A stretch of 64,000 nt of DNA, from the NCBI RefSeq assembly GCF_013403985.1, contig NZ_JABFDF010000001.1, positions 1,302,001 to 1,366,000 of the forward strand, given 5' to 3'. The translations under genes and the position numbers were made by a program. The stretch comes from Winogradskyella ludwigii (GTDB lineage Bacteria; Bacteroidota; Bacteroidia; Flavobacteriales; Flavobacteriaceae). Below are positions 18,050 to 26,386 of this stretch, piece by piece; within the stretch, counting starts at the first letter, position 1, and the number at the start of each line of letters is the position of its first letter. The notes below the pieces were generated by a model that was not told where the DNA came from, made no database searches, and was given only the letters and a program-made list of their open reading frames with translations.

Positions 18050-18916
18050 TTACTTCACATCCAAAAATACGCCAGCACTAAATGAAGGGTTCGCTGCAAT
18101 AATTTTTCCACTTAAAAGAGATGAGTAATTTAGAGAGAAACCGAGCTTTTTAGTTATGTAGTAAGACACTTCTGCTCCTAAACCAACATATTCAATATTG
18201 TTAGCAAATATGCTGCCTTGAGAGTTTTGAGCATTTAAACTTCCGTTATGTAAAGATTGAACTGTATTTAATCTCCCTATTAGCCAAAATTTATCTTTAA
18301 TTAACTGCGTACCTAATTCTAATCCTGTGGTTAATTGATCTGAAAAATCATTGGTTCTATTATTAAAACCGAAATATAATTTTCCATAAAAAGATTGATG
18401 GTATACTTTGAAAGATTTCCCTAAGTTAAGTTGTAATAATTGATTAAATTCTCCATCACCTGTTTGAAAACTGCCATCAGAACCTCCTTCACTTTTTCCT
18501 GTAGGTAACCCCAACTTTAACGAGGCAGATAAAGCCCAAGAGTTTTTATTAAAAATACCATAGTTGACACCTAAATCTATATCTCCAATAGAGTTTACAG
18601 CTTCACCTTCGGTTAAAACTTGTCCTGTTGTTCCGGAAACAGCATCGTTTTGAGTTGTTCTTGAAAAGAAAGGAATGTACGCAATTAGATCCCATTTTTT
18701 AGTTAGACCATATTGTCCATAAAAATTGAAATTGAAATTTGTTCGTGTAGCATTTGGATCTTTATCTCCAGTATCTGTATAGTGCTCGTCTGATTCTAAA
18801 TACCAAGCAGACACCTTATAATAGCCTTTACCTTTGTCTTTTGTCCATTGAGAAAAAGAAAATTGAAAACCTAAAATGATGATTGCTAATGTAGCAATTG
18901 ATTTTTTTATTGTCAT
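18050..18916 (-). CDS. Outer-membrane beta-barrel protein (transporter-like)
   Basis: A 288-residue exported protein with a Sec signal peptide (about 1-22, ending FSFS) and alternating aromatic/polar strands throughout, such as YGLTKKWDLIAYIPFFSRT and the C-terminal SAGVFLDVK, as in the outer-membrane channel family annotated as phenol-degradation meta-pathway proteins. The function is not known. It lies 20 bp after the BIG2/DM13 lipoprotein gene and is probably cotranscribed, so the two may act together in the outer membrane. Confidence 0.75.
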   Translation of the reverse strand: MTIKKSIATLAIIILGFQFSFSQWTKDKGKGYYKVSAWYLESDEHYTDTGDKDPNATRTNFNFNFYGQYGLTKKWDLIAYIPFFSRTTQNDAVSGTTGQVLTEGEAVNSIGDIDLGVNYGIFNKNSWALSASLKLGLPTGKSEGGSDGSFQTGDGEFNQLLQLNLGKSFKVYHQSFYGKLYFGFNNRTNDFSDQLTTGLELGTQLIKDKFWLIGRLNTVQSLHNGSLNAQNSQGSIFANNIEYVGLGAEVSYYITKKLGFSLNYSSLLSGKIIAANPSFSAGVFLDVK

Positions 18917-18936
18917 TGTAATTGTCTAAAGATGTA

Positions 18937-19632
18937 TTAATCTAATATTTCGCCAGTACCTACTTTTACTCCAAAAGGTTGACACCAATAAAGTAAATAA
19001 GTATAATCGTTAATATTAGTTTCAGGAATGGTGTAGTCGTGAGCGCCATTAAAAACACTTACTGGTCCAACACTATAGGCTCCTGAGATAGAATTTGGGT
19101 TATTGGTGAGGTATAAATAAAGTCCAGGTAAACTTGTTGTAGCTTGATAGTCGCTATTAACAGAGAGTAATAAGTTATTTGAGTTTTCTTGTTCTTCAAG
19201 CGTAAATGTGCCTGTTAATAAGTAACTACTAGTTGTAACTATAGTTCCAGATTTTACTGCAGGTTCTATAATAACAACGGTTCCATCTTCGGTAATTGTT
19301 ACAGGAAAGCTTTGTTCTAAAAAAATATCATTCTCTTGAGTGGAAGCTGATATTGTGGTGACACCTTCAGAAATAGCAGTTAATAATCCTGAAGTATCAA
19401 TAGTTGCAATGTCTAAATTAGAACTGCTCCACGTTATTGTTGCTTCTTCTTCAATGCCAATATTATTAAAATATGCTGTGTTAAACTGAAAGGTTTCAGG
19501 AACAGGTAATGAACTTATAGGATTTAAAATTCTGAGCTCAGGTTCTATAAAGTCATTAACAATATCTTCTCCGATACAACTCGTTTGTAAGAGAAAAAAT
19601 GAAACAAGTAAAAACGTGTACTTTCTAATCAT
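18937..19632 (-). CDS. Lipoprotein with BIG2 and DM13-like domains
   Basis: The 231-residue protein starts with a type II signal peptide (lipobox QTSC, Cys19). Residues about 35-115 look like a bacterial Ig-like BIG2 domain (TITWSSSNLDIATIDTSGLL). Residues about 125-229 resemble the DM13 domain, a fold thought to take part in redox or electron-transfer reactions, with its typical ending LYWCQPFGVKVGTGEI and conserved Cys (about residue 219). The domain calls are by eye. The protein would sit at the periplasmic face or the cell surface. The outer-membrane protein gene follows in the same operon. Confidence 0.72.
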   Translation of the reverse strand: MIRKYTFLLVSFFLLQTSCIGEDIVNDFIEPELRILNPISSLPVPETFQFNTAYFNNIGIEEEATITWSSSNLDIATIDTSGLLTAISEGVTTISASTQENDIFLEQSFPVTITEDGTVVIIEPAVKSGTIVTTSSYLLTGTFTLEEQENSNNLLLSVNSDYQATTSLPGLYLYLTNNPNSISGAYSVGPVSVFNGAHDYTIPETNINDYTYLLYWCQPFGVKVGTGEILD

Positions 19633-19736
19633 AGATAATATATTTATAGAAGAGTTGTCTTTAATGATTTAGATACCTTACAAAAAATGTTAAGAAAATG
19701 CTATTATTCTATTGTTAGAAGATTAAATTAAGGCCT

Positions 19737-19776
19737 AAAAAAACACCCAAGTATTAAATACAAGAGTGTTTTTTTA
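19737..19776. terminator. Bidirectional hairpin with A/T tracts
   Basis: AAAAAAACAC (19737-19746) pairs with GTGTTTTTTT (19766-19775), with an inner GTAT/ATAC pairing. It lies downstream of the minus-strand lipoprotein gene (ends 19808) and upstream of the BIG2/DM13 gene. Confidence 0.65.
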
Positions 19777-19807
19777 ACGATTGAAAATTATTATTGGTAA
19801 CAAAATT

Positions 19808-20701
19808 TTAATAAACTTCGAGATGTTTTTTATGCTCAGTTAAATGGATAAATTCCCCGTTTTTATATTCAAATTCTCCTTTATAAGCATATATTGAATC
19901 AATCTGACAACAAAATGAAAAATCGGAGGCATAGCTATATGAGAGTTTTTTCGATTTTTTATTATAAGTTAAATAGTGCTTTGTTTCAATAAAACTTTCT
20001 TGAGATAACGATAGTTTTCCGCTAGGATTATAAATGCTGTCGTTTAAAATTTCATTGTATTTTGGATAATTATAATCGATTTTATGATAGTTTATCTTGT
20101 TGTCTTTAAAAGAAATTAAAGTCGCAGATTTTGTTTTTTCAGAATAAACAGCTGCTGGTCTACCAAAGCTCTTTTCCTTTATTAGATATTTTCCATCAGG
20201 CATTAGGTAAATATGTTCTAGATCTTTAAAGCCTAATTTTTCAATGATGTGTTCATTTGCTAGCACAATTTGGGAAACCCAATAAGGATTACAATAGGCA
20301 CCACAAGACTCTCCACGTCCAACAACTATTTTAAACAGGTTATCTGGCGAGGCATAAATTCTAGCTACACTGATACCCTTATCTCCGTCAGAATAATCGG
20401 ATAATAGTTTTTTGATTTTTAAATTTGAAAAGTCAGCATTTATAGTGTCTAATGATGAAAAGGCTGATTTTCTCCAAAAACGAAGTAAATCTAAAGAGTC
20501 TTTATAAGACGTCTTAAAGTTTGAATGAATTTCGTCAAAGGGATAGTCTACAAATTCACTATTTTTAATTTTAACAAATTTATCATTAGAGTGAATTTCA
20601 GAAACGGATGTTTCTTTAGTTTTAGATGTGTGCTGGTCTTTACAACCAAAAACTAAAGCTAAGAGTATAAAAGTTATTTTAATTTTTAAACTGTAGTTCA
20701 T
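19808..20701 (-). CDS. Hypothetical lipoprotein
   Basis: A 297-residue protein with a type II signal peptide (lipobox VFGC, Cys20). No family is recognised. Two Cys pairs are visible in the mature part (SCGAYCNPYW, about 134-140, and FCCQ, about 258-260), and it ends in a charged stretch. The start overlaps the stop of the Lrp-type regulator gene by one base, so it is translationally coupled to the regulator and might be part of its response. Confidence 0.75.
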   Translation of the reverse strand: MNYSLKIKITFILLALVFGCKDQHTSKTKETSVSEIHSNDKFVKIKNSEFVDYPFDEIHSNFKTSYKDSLDLLRFWRKSAFSSLDTINADFSNLKIKKLLSDYSDGDKGISVARIYASPDNLFKIVVGRGESCGAYCNPYWVSQIVLANEHIIEKLGFKDLEHIYLMPDGKYLIKEKSFGRPAAVYSEKTKSATLISFKDNKINYHKIDYNYPKYNEILNDSIYNPSGKLSLSQESFIETKHYLTYNKKSKKLSYSYASDFSFCCQIDSIYAYKGEFEYKNGEFIHLTEHKKHLEVY

Positions 20702-21108
20702 TAGCTTTCTAATATGATACTCGTATTTGGAACTCCGTATTGAGAGATGCGTTCTAATAAAGTCACTAATTCTTTGTTGCTTTTAAAATAAGCCAAAATA
20801 CATAAACTATCCTCTCCGGTTATACGGTCGCAACGCTGAACTTCATCCATGCATTTAATTTGATTATAGGCTGTTCTTAAAGTGCTCGATTGATGGATTT
20901 TTAAATTGATATAAGCTTTAACTTGAATATCGAATTTTTCATGATTAAGTCGAAGGGAATACCCTAAAATAAACCCTTTATCTTCCAATTGTTTGACACG
21001 TTTTCCAACAGCAGGAGCAGATAGATCTACCGATTTTCCGATGGTTGCAAAAGACTCCCGTGCATTTGCACTGAGTATTTTTATGATTTTCTTGTCAATA
21101 GCGTCCAT
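20701..21108 (-). CDS. Lrp/AsnC family transcriptional regulator
   Basis: The 135-residue protein has an N-terminal winged helix-turn-helix (about 4-55, IIKILSANARESFATIGK ... GKRVKQLEDKGFI) and a C-terminal RAM/ligand-binding domain (about 65-135). Such regulators usually sense amino acids. Length is slightly short but within the family range. Upstream of the ATG are two ATTCGGAAT palindromes whose centres are 31 bp apart, a likely autoregulatory site. hemB lies just upstream (86 bp) on the same strand; the lipoprotein gene is coupled downstream. Confidence 0.92.
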   Translation of the reverse strand: MDAIDKKIIKILSANARESFATIGKSVDLSAPAVGKRVKQLEDKGFILGYSLRLNHEKFDIQVKAYINLKIHQSSTLRTAYNQIKCMDEVQRCDRITGEDSLCILAYFKSNKELVTLLERISQYGVPNTSIILES

Positions 21109-21114
21109 GTTTCA

Positions 21115-21154
21115 ATTCGGAATCAATTTTTTGGTTTGTCAATTGATTCGGAAT
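21115..21154 (-). promoter_or_regulatory. Candidate Lrp-type operator (paired palindromes)
   Basis: The sequence ATTCGGAAT (ATTC-N-GAAT dyad) occurs at 21115-21123 and 21146-21154; centre spacing is 31 bp, about three helical turns. An overlapping longer dyad GAATCAATT (21120-21128) / AATTGATTC (21141-21149) surrounds the same centre. The site lies 7-46 bp upstream of the Lrp-type gene's ATG, as expected for autoregulation. Binding is inferred. Confidence 0.55.
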
Positions 21155-21194
21155 TAAATATAATAAAATTATTTTGATTATTAACTATAATTGG

Positions 21195-22187
21195 TTAACC
21201 GTTAAGTAGTTTAACAACATCTTTAGCAAAATAAGAGGTGATGATATCCGCACCAGCACGCTTAAAAGCCATCGTGGTTTCTAGCATTACCTGATCGTGA
21301 TTTAGCCAACCTTTTTCTGCGGCTGCTTTTATCATGGCGTATTCACCAGAGACTTGATACACGGCTACAGGTACATCGACTTCATTTTTAATATCTCTTA
21401 AAATATCTAGATAGGAAAGGCCTGGTTTAACCATGACAATATCGGCACCTTCTTCAATATCTATTAAGGTTTCTCTAACCGCTTCTATTCGGTTACCAAA
21501 ATCCATTTGGTAGGTTTTTTTGTCTTTAGGGACATCAACTAAATCTACAGGTGCAGAATCAAGAGCGTCGCGAAAAGGACCATAAAACGAAGAGGCGTAT
21601 TTTGCAGTATAAGCCATAATACCCGTATTTTTATAGCCTTCTTGTTCTAATAATTGACGAATTTGTAACGTTCTTCCATCGTTCATATCGCTAGGTGCTA
21701 CAAAATCAGAACCTGCTTGAGCGTGTGTTAAGGCCATTTTTGCCAGCACTTCAGCCGATTCGTCATTAATAATCATCCCGTTTTGTACAATACCATCATG
21801 ACCAACAGAAGAATAAGGGTCTAACGCAACATCCGTCATCACTATCATATCCGGACAAGCATTTTTTACCGTTTTAATAGCACGTTGCATCAATCCATCT
21901 GGGTTTAATGCCTCTGTACCTTTATTATCTTTTAAATTATCCGGAACTTTTACAAAGAGTAATACCGCTTTTAAACCTAAGCTCCATAATTCTTTGACTT
22001 CATTTTCAAGTAAATCTAAACTGTACCTAAAATAGTTGGGCATAGACGGAATTTCATCTTTTACGCCCTTGCCTTCAACCACAAAAAGTGGCACTAAAAA
22101 ATCATTTGGAGTAATGTAGTTTTCTCTAACTAAACTTCTTATAGCCGCGTTAGTTCTAAGTCTTCTATTTCTTCGTAATGGAAACAT
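21195..22187 (-). CDS. hemB: Delta-aminolevulinic acid dehydratase (porphobilinogen synthase)
   Basis: HemB joins two 5-aminolevulinate molecules into porphobilinogen, the second common step of tetrapyrrole synthesis. The 330-residue protein has both active-site lysines, Lys196 (TAKYAS) and Lys254 (VKPG), and the SDMNDGR motif. In place of the Cys-rich zinc loop of zinc-type enzymes it has LDPYSSVGHDG (about 122-132), so it is the zinc-independent, magnesium-type form. A -7 box (TAACTTTG, minus strand, 22291-22298) lies about 100 bp upstream; the leader contains a short palindrome (22241-22255). It is separated from the other hem genes by the helicase and ychJ genes. Confidence 0.96.
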   Translation of the reverse strand: MFPLRRNRRLRTNAAIRSLVRENYITPNDFLVPLFVVEGKGVKDEIPSMPNYFRYSLDLLENEVKELWSLGLKAVLLFVKVPDNLKDNKGTEALNPDGLMQRAIKTVKNACPDMIVMTDVALDPYSSVGHDGIVQNGMIINDESAEVLAKMALTHAQAGSDFVAPSDMNDGRTLQIRQLLEQEGYKNTGIMAYTAKYASSFYGPFRDALDSAPVDLVDVPKDKKTYQMDFGNRIEAVRETLIDIEEGADIVMVKPGLSYLDILRDIKNEVDVPVAVYQVSGEYAMIKAAAEKGWLNHDQVMLETTMAFKRAGADIITSYFAKDVVKLLNG

Positions 22188-22240
22188 GATTGTATGTTTT
22201 AGACTTGTTAGGCGTTGTGCTGAATTTAATTCAGTATCTA

Positions 22241-22255
22241 AAACCTGACAGGTTT
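22241..22255. repeat. Short palindrome AAACCTGACAGGTTT
   Basis: Perfect dyad AAACCTG-A-CAGGTTT in the hemB/helicase intergenic gap. Related ACCTG/CAGGT palindromes occur at 24983-25010 and 25428-25460, flanking the helicase and ychJ genes, so this looks like one member of a small dispersed family. Confidence 0.6.
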
Positions 22256-22319
22256 TTATGTATGAGGATTATGATTACTTTTATCAAATACAAAGTTAAC
22301 GATTTATACCCATTTTAGA

Positions 22320-24956
22320 GTGCTCAAATCCCTAGATGATTTAGAATTTATTTTTCCGTGGAGAAGTTATCAAGCGGAACTTTTAAAGCATTTTAGCGCT
22401 CATATTGAAGATCATCATTTTCATGTGATTGCTCCTCCTGGATCTGGTAAAACTATTTTAGGTTTAGAAATTGTTAGAAAATTAGGCAAGAAAACTTTAG
22501 TACTTGCACCAACACTAACCATTAGAAACCAATGGGAAAACCGTTTACAAAACTTTTTTACCGAGAATTGCGATTTTGAAGCTTATTCATTCGATATAAA
22601 AGCGCCAAGCGATATCACGTTTTCTACCTATCAATCGCTTCATGCATTTTATAAAACTTTTGAAGATAAAAATGACTATTACCAATTCTTCAAAAGCCAT
22701 AATATTGAAACCCTTGTTTTAGACGAAGCCCATCATTTAAAAAATGCGTGGTGGAATTGTTTAATGGATTTAAAGCGGCATTCTGAGTTTTATATCGTGG
22801 CACTTACGGCAACACCACCTTACGATAGTAGTAGAGCAGAGGTGTCTAAATATTTTACACTTTGTGGTGAGGTAGATGATGAAATTGCAGTGCCAGATTT
22901 GGTACGTGAAGGGGATTTAAGTCCACATCAGGATTTTGTGTATCTCTCCAAACCCGAAGATTTAGAGATTAATTTTATCGTCGATTACAGACGGAATATA
23001 GCCGATTTTAAAGATGAATTATTAAAGGATGACGCCTTCATCGATTTTTTAATTGAGCATCGCTTTTATAAAAACCCGAATTGGCATTTGGATGAACTCT
23101 ATGCAAATACCGACTATTTTTCTGCGATTCTTATCTTTTTGTATGCCTGTGGCTTTGAAATTGATCATCAAAAACTAGAAGTTTTAGGGTTTGAAAAACA
23201 AGAAATGATTCAATTTCCTGAGCTCGATTTACATTGGTTGGGAATTTTATTTCAGAATCTATTAGTTGCAGATCGAGAACAATTAATAGAGCAGGAAAAA
23301 TATATTTCAACATTAGAAAAACGATTAAGGCGACTTCATGTTTTTGAACGTAATTCAGTCGATTTTATAGGTGAACAACTGCTTTATAAATCATTGTCTA
23401 ACAGTCCGAGTAAGTTAAAAAGTATTGTAAGTATTGTTAAAGCAGAACGTAAAAGTTTAAAAACAGATTTAAGATGTGTGATTCTAACGGATTACATTCG
23501 GAAGGAATTTTTAAATATTAAAGTTGAAGAAATAGAAGTTATCGATAAAATTGGTGTACTTCCTATTTTTCAATATATAAGACATTTTTGTGATAAGCCT
23601 GAAGAATTAGCGGTGCTTTCAGGTAGTATTGTAATTATTCATCAATCAATTTTAAATGCTTTTGAAACGATAGAATCTTTAGATAGTTTTTCGTTTTCGC
23701 CATTACAAATAGATGGGTCGTTTTTGTTGGTTACAACTAAAGGAAAACCGAAAAATTCCATTGTAAATATTATTACTCAACTTTTTGAATTGGGACACAT
23801 TAAAGTGCTCATTGGTACAAAATCCTTACTTGGCGAAGGTTGGGATGCGCCATCTATAAACAGCTTAATTCTGGCGTCATTTATTGGCTCGTTTGTGTCC
23901 TCTAATCAAATGCGTGGACGCGCCATCCGGAAAGATGCGAATGCACCCAACAAAACCGGAAACATTTGGCATTTGGCTTGCGTGGATCCAACCAATTTAG
24001 ATGGCGGCAAAGAAGTTGATACTTTAAAGCGACGGTTTGAAGCTTTTGTAGGTGTTACAAACAGCACAATTCCATTTATTTCAAATGGTTTTGAACGTTT
24101 AAATATTCCTGACGAAATTAATGTAGAATCTCTTGACACTTTAAATGATGAAACAATAAAACGTGCAACAAAGCGGATTTTAATTACCGAAAAATGGAAT
24201 AATGCCATCGGAAAAGGGACTAAGTTAACCAAAGAGGTCAAAATTTTACATTCAGGAAAACGACCTTTTAAAGCTCAAAAACAGATTTACTATTTTGATG
24301 CACTTCGCTTTTTTGTGGTGGAATTGTTTTTTACCATGATGCTCTTTTATGTAGAGTTTATGTTACAAAGTTTCCATCTTATTTTACAACGCGGTATTGT
24401 CTATTTTATCTATGCACTTTTAGCTGGTTTCATTGGTGTCTTTGGTTATAAGTTGATTAAAGCTTTAAAGCTATTTATACGTCATGGTTACCTCTATAAA
24501 AAGATTGGTAAAATGGGATTAGCCATTCTCGATACTTTGGATGACTTGGGTTATATCACTTCTACCATAACTAATATTACGGTAAGTTCTTATGTGTTAG
24601 GGAAAGGTGATGTGGTTTGTAATTTGGTTGGCGCCAATGCACTTGAAAATTCTTTATTCGCTAAAGCTTTGAGTGAACTTTTAGAACCGATTTTGTCGCC
24701 TAGATATTTAATTATAAAAACGAATCTTTTCAGAAAACGTTTAGATGTTGAAAATTTCTATCCTGTTCCGGAATTGTTTGGTGATAAAAAGGAAAATGCA
24801 TTAGTATTTCAGAAGTATTGGAATTCTCATTTCGGAAAAACAAAACTCATATTTACACGTCGTATAGAAGGTCGAAAACTACTTTTAAAAGCACGATTGT
24901 TTCATGTGTACAATGCTTTTAAAGAGGTGACAAAGGAAGTTATGGTTTGGAAGTGA
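22320..24956 (+). CDS. DEAD/DEAH-box helicase with C-terminal membrane segments
   Basis: The 878-residue protein is a superfamily 2 helicase: motif I PPGSGKT (about 40-45), motif II DEAH (135-138), motif III ALTATPP, and motif VI SNQMRGRAIRKD. Between the two RecA-like domains (about 215-430) there is an insertion of unknown fold. After the helicase core comes an unusual C-terminal part: residues about 660-720 hold two hydrophobic stretches that look like membrane helices, followed by about 150 soluble residues. A membrane-attached SF2 helicase is not a standard arrangement and its role is unknown. The start is GTG at 22320, just after the last upstream sequence compatible with a leader. The gene stands alone, divergent from hemB. 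Confidence 0.85.
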   Translation: MLKSLDDLEFIFPWRSYQAELLKHFSAHIEDHHFHVIAPPGSGKTILGLEIVRKLGKKTLVLAPTLTIRNQWENRLQNFFTENCDFEAYSFDIKAPSDITFSTYQSLHAFYKTFEDKNDYYQFFKSHNIETLVLDEAHHLKNAWWNCLMDLKRHSEFYIVALTATPPYDSSRAEVSKYFTLCGEVDDEIAVPDLVREGDLSPHQDFVYLSKPEDLEINFIVDYRRNIADFKDELLKDDAFIDFLIEHRFYKNPNWHLDELYANTDYFSAILIFLYACGFEIDHQKLEVLGFEKQEMIQFPELDLHWLGILFQNLLVADREQLIEQEKYISTLEKRLRRLHVFERNSVDFIGEQLLYKSLSNSPSKLKSIVSIVKAERKSLKTDLRCVILTDYIRKEFLNIKVEEIEVIDKIGVLPIFQYIRHFCDKPEELAVLSGSIVIIHQSILNAFETIESLDSFSFSPLQIDGSFLLVTTKGKPKNSIVNIITQLFELGHIKVLIGTKSLLGEGWDAPSINSLILASFIGSFVSSNQMRGRAIRKDANAPNKTGNIWHLACVDPTNLDGGKEVDTLKRRFEAFVGVTNSTIPFISNGFERLNIPDEINVESLDTLNDETIKRATKRILITEKWNNAIGKGTKLTKEVKILHSGKRPFKAQKQIYYFDALRFFVVELFFTMMLFYVEFMLQSFHLILQRGIVYFIYALLAGFIGVFGYKLIKALKLFIRHGYLYKKIGKMGLAILDTLDDLGYITSTITNITVSSYVLGKGDVVCNLVGANALENSLFAKALSELLEPILSPRYLIIKTNLFRKRLDVENFYPVPELFGDKKENALVFQKYWNSHFGKTKLIFTRRIEGRKLLLKARLFHVYNAFKEVTKEVMVWK

Positions 24957-24982
24957 TATTATGATTATCATGCAAACATCCT

Positions 24983-25010
24983 AGGTTTTTAAAACCTGCA
25001 AGGTCAGGTC
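24983..25010. repeat. Short palindromic repeat (ACCTG family), copy 2
   Basis: Two adjacent dyads: AGGTTTT-T-AAAACCT (24983-24997) and ACCTG ... CAGGT (24994-25009). It fills the gap between the convergent helicase and ychJ genes and could serve as a terminator-like structure. Confidence 0.55.
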
Positions 25011-25023
25011 TTAGTTTTAATGT

Positions 25024-25410
25024 CTATTCACTCAATCCTAAATAAAACCAACGATTATCTTCTTTTACAAAAGCTGATTTTTCATGGATGATATCTACGT
25101 TTCCGTTTTCAAAAAAATACGCGTTAAAGGTTACGGTGCCTTCTGTGTCGTTCTCAGTTCCATTTGTGGTTTCTAGAACTTCTAGTCGAATCCACTGAAC
25201 GGATTTTGCCCATTTTACAATCGCTTTTTTCTCTTTTATTGGTCGTGTAGAACTGTGATGTGTTGCCATTAAATAATTGCCATCGGCTAAAACAAACGCA
25301 CTATAACGAGAACGCATCAGTTGTTCGGCGGTGTTTGTTTTTCCGTTGTTGCGATGGAAAACTTCGCAACAGGCTTTGTAGGTTTTATCGTTTCCGCAAT
25401 GGCAATTCAT
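25024..25410 (-). CDS. YchJ family protein with SEC-C metal-binding motif
   Basis: The 128-residue protein begins with a SEC-C zinc motif (MNCHCGNDKTYKACC) and continues with the YchJ/UPF0225 domain (EQLMRSRYSAFV ... FNAYFFENGNVDIIHEKS), an NTF2-like fold of unknown function. The frame is open further upstream to a TTG at 25437, but that codon lies inside a short palindromic repeat, so ATG 25410 is taken as the start; the protein then begins right at the metal motif, as relatives do. Confidence 0.88.
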   Translation of the reverse strand: MNCHCGNDKTYKACCEVFHRNNGKTNTAEQLMRSRYSAFVLADGNYLMATHHSSTRPIKEKKAIVKWAKSVQWIRLEVLETTNGTENDTEGTVTFNAYFFENGNVDIIHEKSAFVKEDNRWFYLGLSE

Positions 25411-25427
25411 GGATGCTATTTTTTTAG

Positions 25428-25460
25428 AGACCTGCAAGGTTTGGAAAATCTGCTAGGTCT
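25428..25460. repeat. Short palindromic repeat (ACCTG family), copy 3
   Basis: AGACCT (25428-25433) pairs with AGGTCT (25455-25460); the left part reads AGACCTGCAAGGT, shared with copy 2. It lies between hemF and ychJ. Confidence 0.5.
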
Positions 25461-25477
25461 GAGATAGTGTCAACTGT

Positions 25478-26380
25478 TTATACCCAATCCACAGGGTTTT
25501 GTAAGACCTTAATCAATTTTTCTTCCTCGCTTCCTGCTTCTGGTTGGTGATCGTAAACCCATTGCACGTGTGGTGGTAAGCTCATTAAAATACTTTCTAT
25601 GCGTCCATTGGTTTTTAATCCAAATAAAGTGCCTTTGTCATGGACTAAATTGAATTCTACATAACGTCCTCTTCTGATTTCTTGCCAATCGCGTTGCGCT
25701 TTGGTGTAGTCTAATGGTTTTCGTTTTTCAACAATTGGGACATAAGCTTCAATGAAACTATCTCCAACTTCGGTTACAAAATCGTACCAATTTTGCATGC
25801 TCATCTCGTCTGTAGCTTTGCAATAATCGAAGAATAAACCGCCAATACCACGACCTTCATTTCTATGTGTGTTGTAAAAGTATTCATCGCAACGCGATTT
25901 GTATTTTGGATAAAACTCTGGGTTATGCTTATCACAAGTTGTTTTGCAAGTTTGATGAAAATGTTTGGCATCGTCTTCAAATAAATAGTAAGGCGTTAAA
26001 TCTTGTCCACCACCAAACCATTGATCTACAATATTTCCTTCTTTGTCATACATTTCAAAATAGCGCCAATTAGCATGTACGGTTGGCACCATCGGATTTG
26101 TAGGATGCAAGACTAAGCTTAATCCACAAGCAAAAAAATCAGCATCTTCTACTCCAAAGTATTTTTGCATGCTGTCTGGTAATTTACCATGAACACCAGA
26201 AATGTTTACACCTCCTTTTTCAAAAACAGCTCCATTTTCTATAACGCGTGTTCTTCCGCCACCTCCTTCTGGTCGGTCCCAATTATCTTCTTGGAATTTA
26301 GCTTTACCATCGACTTCCTCTAGTTTAGAAGTGATGGTATTTTGTAATTGATGTATGTATTTGAAGAATTTGTCTTTCAA
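25478..26380 (-). CDS. hemF: Oxygen-dependent coproporphyrinogen III oxidase
   Basis: HemF removes two carboxyl groups from coproporphyrinogen III with O2 to give protoporphyrinogen IX. The 300-residue protein shows family motifs: NWDRPEGGGGRTRV, VHANWRYFE, WWFGGGQDLTPYY-like region (QWFGGGQDLTPYYLFEDD) and RRGRYVEFNLVHDKGT. The start is TTG at 26380, 6 bp after the acetyltransferase stop; the protein then begins MKDKFFKYIHQLQNT, in line with relatives, and no ATG fits better. Last gene of the hemA operon. Having HemF means this step needs oxygen; the oxygen-independent HemN is not in the window. Confidence 0.95.
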   Translation of the reverse strand: MKDKFFKYIHQLQNTITSKLEEVDGKAKFQEDNWDRPEGGGGRTRVIENGAVFEKGGVNISGVHGKLPDSMQKYFGVEDADFFACGLSLVLHPTNPMVPTVHANWRYFEMYDKEGNIVDQWFGGGQDLTPYYLFEDDAKHFHQTCKTTCDKHNPEFYPKYKSRCDEYFYNTHRNEGRGIGGLFFDYCKATDEMSMQNWYDFVTEVGDSFIEAYVPIVEKRKPLDYTKAQRDWQEIRRGRYVEFNLVHDKGTLFGLKTNGRIESILMSLPPHVQWVYDHQPEAGSEEEKLIKVLQNPVDWV

Positions 26381-26386
26381 AATTAA

